Shown here: positions 60,107 to 64,000 of the stretch, one piece after another
Position numbering within the stretch: position 1 is the first letter of the stretch
How the letters are laid out: the number at the start of each line of letters is the position of its first letter
Assembly: GCA_900551705.1 (NCBI GenBank)
Contig: URWY01000002.1
Location: 26,574 to 90,573, forward strand
Direction: 5' to 3'
Length of the DNA stretch: 64,000 nt
Source of the DNA: an uncultured Bacillota bacterium
GTDB taxonomy: Bacteria > Bacillota > Clostridia > Christensenellales > UBA1242
Made by a program: the position numbers and the translations under genes
The notes under the pieces: model-generated
The model's database searches: none
What the model saw: the letters and a program-made list of their open reading frames with translations, nothing else
What the model was told of the DNA's origin: nothing

Positions 60107-62467
60107 CTATTTAATTTTAAATATCGTTTTTAATTCTTCTTTTGTTTTATCACTTGCTCCGAGAGCGTCAATCTTATTTTCTAAATTTTCAACATTGCTA
60201 TCAACTTTTATTCCAGCACCAGCCACCTGTTTTAATATGTGTTCTGATGTCGCAAGAGTTGCCAAAACTTCGTCAGCATTTTCTTCTGTTAAGCCTTCTT
60301 CGCTCGTCAGCAAATTAGCAAGAGATGATGCAACATTCTTTTCGTCAACAACTTTTTCATAGTTGACTTTGTTTTTCAAATCTGCATCGCCAAGTGTTTC
60401 TCCAACTTTTTCTACAATATTGTTAAATTGCTCCTCTGAAATCTTGTCAGCACTCGTTGCAATATTGTTCAAAAGGTCCGCCGCCTTTTCATTTGTCAAT
60501 TCTTCACCGCTTGATATTTCTTTCAACGATGAAGCAATATCTTTTGCTGAACTTGCAAGTTCTTTGTCAAGTCCAATAACTGTCATAACATCTTCAAGTT
60601 CTGGCTTTGTTGTGCTATCAACCATTGAAATCGCTTTTACAGCAAGCAACACTTCATGCCAATTAGCGCCTTCATAATCAATATTTTCAATATACTTCTT
60701 AACAAAGTGGTCAACAACAGCAATGTATACATTTGAGAATGGCCCACCATTTACAACATCTTGCTCCGCAGTGTCAACAACCGTGTTTTCCCTTGCAATA
60801 AGCTGTCCGTTTTCATCGTATGTTTTAAATGTGTTTGTTTGAAGCGCTGTCAACAAGTCTGCAACTTGGTTAACTTGCTCTATACTCATATCTTTAATAT
60901 CTGTTGAAGATGCTTTGTCAAGCATATCATAGCAATCTAAAATTGCGAGTAAAACATCTCTTATGCCCGTTTTTTCTTCGTCTTTAAACACTTCGCCCCT
61001 GAAATTCTTTAATGGTTTTTCAAGTTCAAGCATCGTGTTAATCTTGTCCATACCAAAATTCAAACCAGTTGTTCCAAGAACTTTAACAAGTTTTGAACTG
61101 TAAATGCCGTCCAAAACCGTGTTCAAAATTGAATTTTCATCTTTTGTTAAATATTCTTTAAGCATTTCGCCTGTCAAATTCTTTCCATAAATCTCATCAA
61201 ACAATCCGGACGAAAATACGCTTTTCATTATTTTAAACACTTCATCTAAATCACTTTTTAGTGAAGAAATAAACCCATTTTCGCTGTAATATTGCATTAA
61301 AACATCAAGTTCTTGCTGCGTGATTTCATATCCTGCAATTTCTTTAAACATCTCACTGTTATATAAATAATTTTCGAGCGCATAAGGCATCAATTCTGGA
61401 ACAAGAGATGACATCAAATTCGTTTCCAAAAGTTTGTCAACACTTGCGTTAATTTTGTCAAAATCAATATCTTTCCAACCGTCAGACTCCTTGCCAAAAT
61501 TGAAAATGTCCATCATCTCGTCATAAGTTCCCGTGATAGAAAAGATTTCTTGCCTGATTTTTATATTTTTGTTCTCAACACTGATTTTTGTTAGTTCGTC
61601 AAAAACATCATTGTTTAAACCACCCATTGCAACAAATTTTGCCACAAAAGTGTTGTTATAACTATCAAAATATTGCAAAACATCGTCACCGACATAATAT
61701 CTAATCAAATCGCCACTTTTTTGATTTAAGTTTTCGCTTTTCCCTGTTGATTCTTCTGCCGACACAACAATCTCATTGCTTGTCGCAGTCAAATCTCCAA
61801 CAATTCCACAAACCGAACTGATTGGCAAAAACAAAACAAACGCCAAAACAATACCTTGAACAAGCCCAACAACCGCACCGAGCAATCTTGCGCGTTTTGG
61901 TTTTTTCAAAACAGTTTGACTTTGCGTTGCAACAACCTCGCCGCGTTTTTTTGCCTTTTTTTCAAGTTTTTGTTGCTTTTTTATCTGTTTTTCTATTCTC
62001 GAACTTCTAAGCGCATATCTTTGTATAATGTAATAGACAATAAAGCCAATAAGCCTAAAAATCCATGTTAGAATTGCAAAAACGATTAAACTAATCACAA
62101 CATAAGGAATATTTTCAATAAGTTGCATTAGCGCAGGGCTCGCATTTGCCGCCGCCTCAACGCCATTAATATTAAATAATAACGACTTCACAACATCGGA
62201 TAAATTATTTGCAACTGCACCGTTGTATTCAACACCTAAAAAGGAAACATCAATGCCCATTAACGCCTTTGCAATCGGAGCAGTTAAAAGCCCAGCCACA
62301 ATGATAAAAACAATAAGCGTTCCCAGCCTAATTGACGACCTAACCAGCCCGCGTTTTAAACCAGCAAGCACCGCACCAATAATTATAAAGAAAAATAAAA
62401 GATAACTCATAAGGGTTATAAACAGCGTCCAATTAAATGTAGCCGCACAAACAAAACTCAAACCCAT
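60107..62467 (-). CDS. Large CvpA-like membrane protein
   Basis: A 786-residue protein. The N-terminus (residues 1-210) has about four membrane helices in CvpA-like order, with the typical GLKRGLVRSSIRLGTLIVFI segment and a basic cytoplasmic loop (KQQKLEKKAKKRGE). About 550 residues follow, probably outside the membrane, acidic and helical, with repeated patterns such as SSLKEISSGEELTNEKAADL and NLLTSEEGLTEENADEVLAT. CvpA proteins are normally ~160-200 residues, so this is a strongly extended form. The ATG at 62467 follows AAAGGAG. rsmH follows 7 nt downstream, so they are likely one operon. Confidence 0.82.
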   Translation of the reverse strand: MGLSFVCAATFNWTLFITLMSYLLFFFIIIGAVLAGLKRGLVRSSIRLGTLIVFIIVAGLLTAPIAKALMGIDVSFLGVEYNGAVANNLSDVVKSLLFNINGVEAAANASPALMQLIENIPYVVISLIVFAILTWIFRLIGFIVYYIIQRYALRSSRIEKQIKKQQKLEKKAKKRGEVVATQSQTVLKKPKRARLLGAVVGLVQGIVLAFVLFLPISSVCGIVGDLTATSNEIVVSAEESTGKSENLNQKSGDLIRYYVGDDVLQYFDSYNNTFVAKFVAMGGLNNDVFDELTKISVENKNIKIRQEIFSITGTYDEMMDIFNFGKESDGWKDIDFDKINASVDKLLETNLMSSLVPELMPYALENYLYNSEMFKEIAGYEITQQELDVLMQYYSENGFISSLKSDLDEVFKIMKSVFSSGLFDEIYGKNLTGEMLKEYLTKDENSILNTVLDGIYSSKLVKVLGTTGLNFGMDKINTMLELEKPLKNFRGEVFKDEEKTGIRDVLLAILDCYDMLDKASSTDIKDMSIEQVNQVADLLTALQTNTFKTYDENGQLIARENTVVDTAEQDVVNGGPFSNVYIAVVDHFVKKYIENIDYEGANWHEVLLAVKAISMVDSTTKPELEDVMTVIGLDKELASSAKDIASSLKEISSGEELTNEKAADLLNNIATSADKISEEQFNNIVEKVGETLGDADLKNKVNYEKVVDEKNVASSLANLLTSEEGLTEENADEVLATLATSEHILKQVAGAGIKVDSNVENLENKIDALGASDKTKEELKTIFKIK

Positions 62468-62563
62468 AACAACTCCTTTTTGCAACACTATGTATAGTAT
62501 TTACTATTGTAAGTATAAAATATTATCAAATATTTTGCAAGCATATTTCTATTATGCTCAAAA

Positions 62564-62600
62564 CCAAAAAAACAACCCGATTTTTACATCAGGTTGTTTA
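62564..62600 (-). terminator. Terminator of BspA-like copy 2
   Basis: Arms AACAACC (62571-62577) and GGTTGTT (62592-62598), followed on the minus strand by T residues. Confidence 0.8.
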
Positions 62601-62624
62601 TTCCAATATTCCTGTTTTTATTAA

Positions 62625-64000
62625 TTAAGCAATCGCTTGAATTTTATCTGCAAAATTTTTCCAACCATCAGCCGCTTTGTATGTTTCAACACTTTCCGCT
62701 GGGACATAGATTGTTTGAACTCCATTTGGAATTGCATAATCAGCTAATGTCGGTGGGTTAATCGCTTCAATAGTGATTGTTGTTAAACCGCTGCAACCTG
62801 TGAATGCACCATATCCAATGCTGGTTACGCCGCTTCCAATTGTAACAGATGTTAAACCACTGCAACCATCGAATACTCTATTTCCAATGCTTGTCACGTT
62901 GTTTGGTAATGTGATTGATGTTAAATTTCTGCAATTAGAGAATGCATACTTTTCAATGCTGGTTACGCCGCTTCCAATTGTAACAGATGTTAAACCACCG
63001 CAAAAATTGAATGCAGAATCTCCTATATAAGTTACACTGTTTGGTATTGTGATTGATTGTAAACTGAAGCAATATTGGAATGCACCCTCTCCAATGCTGG
63101 TTACGCTGCCATCTGTTGGTATTTCGCTATTTTTGAAACCAGCAATTAAAGTGCTACTTTCTGTTTCTATTATACAATTACCTTCGCTGTGATATTTCGT
63201 ATTTTTACTATCAACATTTATTGAGGTTAATCTACTGCAAGCATTGAATGCAGCACCTCCAATGCTGGTTACACCGCTTCCAATTTTAACTGATGTTAAA
63301 CCGCATCTATAGAATGCACCAACTCCAATGCTGATTACGCTGTCTGGGATTGTGATGGATGTTAAACCACTGAAACCTTCGAATGCCTCTTCTCCAATGC
63401 TGGTTGTTGTATATTCTTGACCCTTTACAATTATTTTGTTTGGAATATTCAAAGTTGTAGGAGAATTAGCAGGTCCCGTAATCGTAGCAGTCATGTTTGT
63501 ATTGTCAAGTTTATAAGTAAACTTATAGCCATTGTTTTCTTTGTCTACTACTTGATAAATTGTATTTTCAACTAATTCTGTATTTTTAGGATCAAGAACA
63601 TCTCCATTTTCATTTAAAAGTTTATTTTCGCTAAAGTCTTCAATAACTGGCATTGGCTCAATTTTCCACCCTTCTGCGGCAGGGTCTGCATCGCCTTGAA
63701 GTGTTTCGAGTGTGAGATAGACTTCAATTTTGTTGATTGATGTTGTGTCGTCAATTTTAAAGCCGCCACTTTCGCCATCATTGTCTGCACCTGTAAAGCC
63801 AGCACCTTCAATGACGAATTTTGCATCTGTTGCAAACAAATCTACAAATGTTGTTGCTGTTTTTGCAAATGTGTTTAGCGTTGAACCTGTTGCGTAATAA
63901 TAGTAGCCGTCTGATGAACCACCATCTACCCAACTATTTGCCCAAAAACTTGAACTCGTTTTTATTAACTTTGTTGCGTCAGCGAGTTCAACTGGCGTTT
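62625..64000 (-). CDS. BspA-like leucine-rich-repeat surface protein, copy 2 (N-terminus outside window)
   Basis: The frame stays open to the right edge, so the start is not in the window. The visible 458 residues begin in the same exported beta domain as copy 1 (shared TPVELADATKLIKTSSSF and FATDAKFVIEG). A linker rich in Asn and Thr follows, then about nine LRR_5 repeats (SITIPDSVISIG, SVTIGSGVTSIG), and a C-terminal segment (NPPTLADYAIPNGVQTIYVP). The repeats differ from those of copy 1 while the N-terminal domain is nearly the same. Confidence 0.88.
   Translation of the reverse strand, partial: TPVELADATKLIKTSSSFWANSWVDGGSSDGYYYYATGSTLNTFAKTATTFVDLFATDAKFVIEGAGFTGADNDGESGGFKIDDTTSINKIEVYLTLETLQGDADPAAEGWKIEPMPVIEDFSENKLLNENGDVLDPKNTELVENTIYQVVDKENNGYKFTYKLDNTNMTATITGPANSPTTLNIPNKIIVKGQEYTTTSIGEEAFEGFSGLTSITIPDSVISIGVGAFYRCGLTSVKIGSGVTSIGGAAFNACSRLTSINVDSKNTKYHSEGNCIIETESSTLIAGFKNSEIPTDGSVTSIGEGAFQYCFSLQSITIPNSVTYIGDSAFNFCGGLTSVTIGSGVTSIEKYAFSNCRNLTSITLPNNVTSIGNRVFDGCSGLTSVTIGSGVTSIGYGAFTGCSGLTTITIEAINPPTLADYAIPNGVQTIYVPAESVETYKAADGWKNFADKIQAIA

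Overview
The window is AT-rich bacterial chromosome, dense with genes on both strands, using the standard bacterial code: TGA is a stop, and a release factor 2 gene with its own TGA frameshift site is present. Gram-positive gene order (rimP-nusA-ylxR-infB-rbfA-nrnA-truB), an S-box-type SAM riboswitch before metK, a MarR-controlled heterodimeric ABC exporter and BspA-like leucine-rich surface proteins point to an uncultured Clostridia-like member of the Bacillota, probably host-associated. This is inferred from gene content; no rRNA gene is present to settle it.

Layout. 1-5.5 kb: a partial unknown gene, a PucR-type regulator, a degenerate ABC ATPase, a serine-palmitoyltransferase-like enzyme, a SLOG/XRE pair and truA. 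5.7-9.6 kb: rplM-rpsI, several unknown genes, secG and cdd. 9.7-20.4 kb: tRNA-Asn, two cell-envelope proteins, acpP, nth, obg, a putative zinc peptidase broken by a (GA)20 tract, a RdgB/HAM1-like gene, an intracellular subtilase and murG. 20.5-30.1 kb: a large BspA-like protein, a MarR/ABC/ABC drug-efflux operon and a class A penicillin-binding protein. 30.3-35.1 kb: tsaD, prfB and a HelD-like helicase. 35.2-37.7 kb: four tRNA genes, two copies of an unexplained structured repeat, a nucleoside phosphorylase and a second SLOG/XRE pair. 37.8-53.9 kb: nudix, Smr, efp, the long translation operon read leftward from rimP to an endonuclease IV-like gene, then rpoZ, rlmN-fmt-def, priA and metK. 54-64 kb: trpS, a second small peptidase, an acetyltransferase, uvrB, rsmH, a large CvpA-like membrane protein and a second BspA-like gene cut by the right edge.

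Most genes serve information processing (translation factors, RNA modification, repair) and the cell wall. The accessory layer is small regulators, putative signalling proteins and surface proteins. Four things stand out. (1) A ~150-bp element follows two different tRNA genes directly and shows a compensatory base change. (2) A dinucleotide repeat sits between the two zinc-ligand motifs of a peptidase and puts them in different frames. (3) At least eight genes have near-consensus promoters whose -10 box ends only 6-7 nt before the start codon and lack a Shine-Dalgarno site, implying leaderless mRNAs; DNA repair and restart genes are prominent among them. (4) Two divergent SLOG/XRE gene pairs look like the same module in two places.
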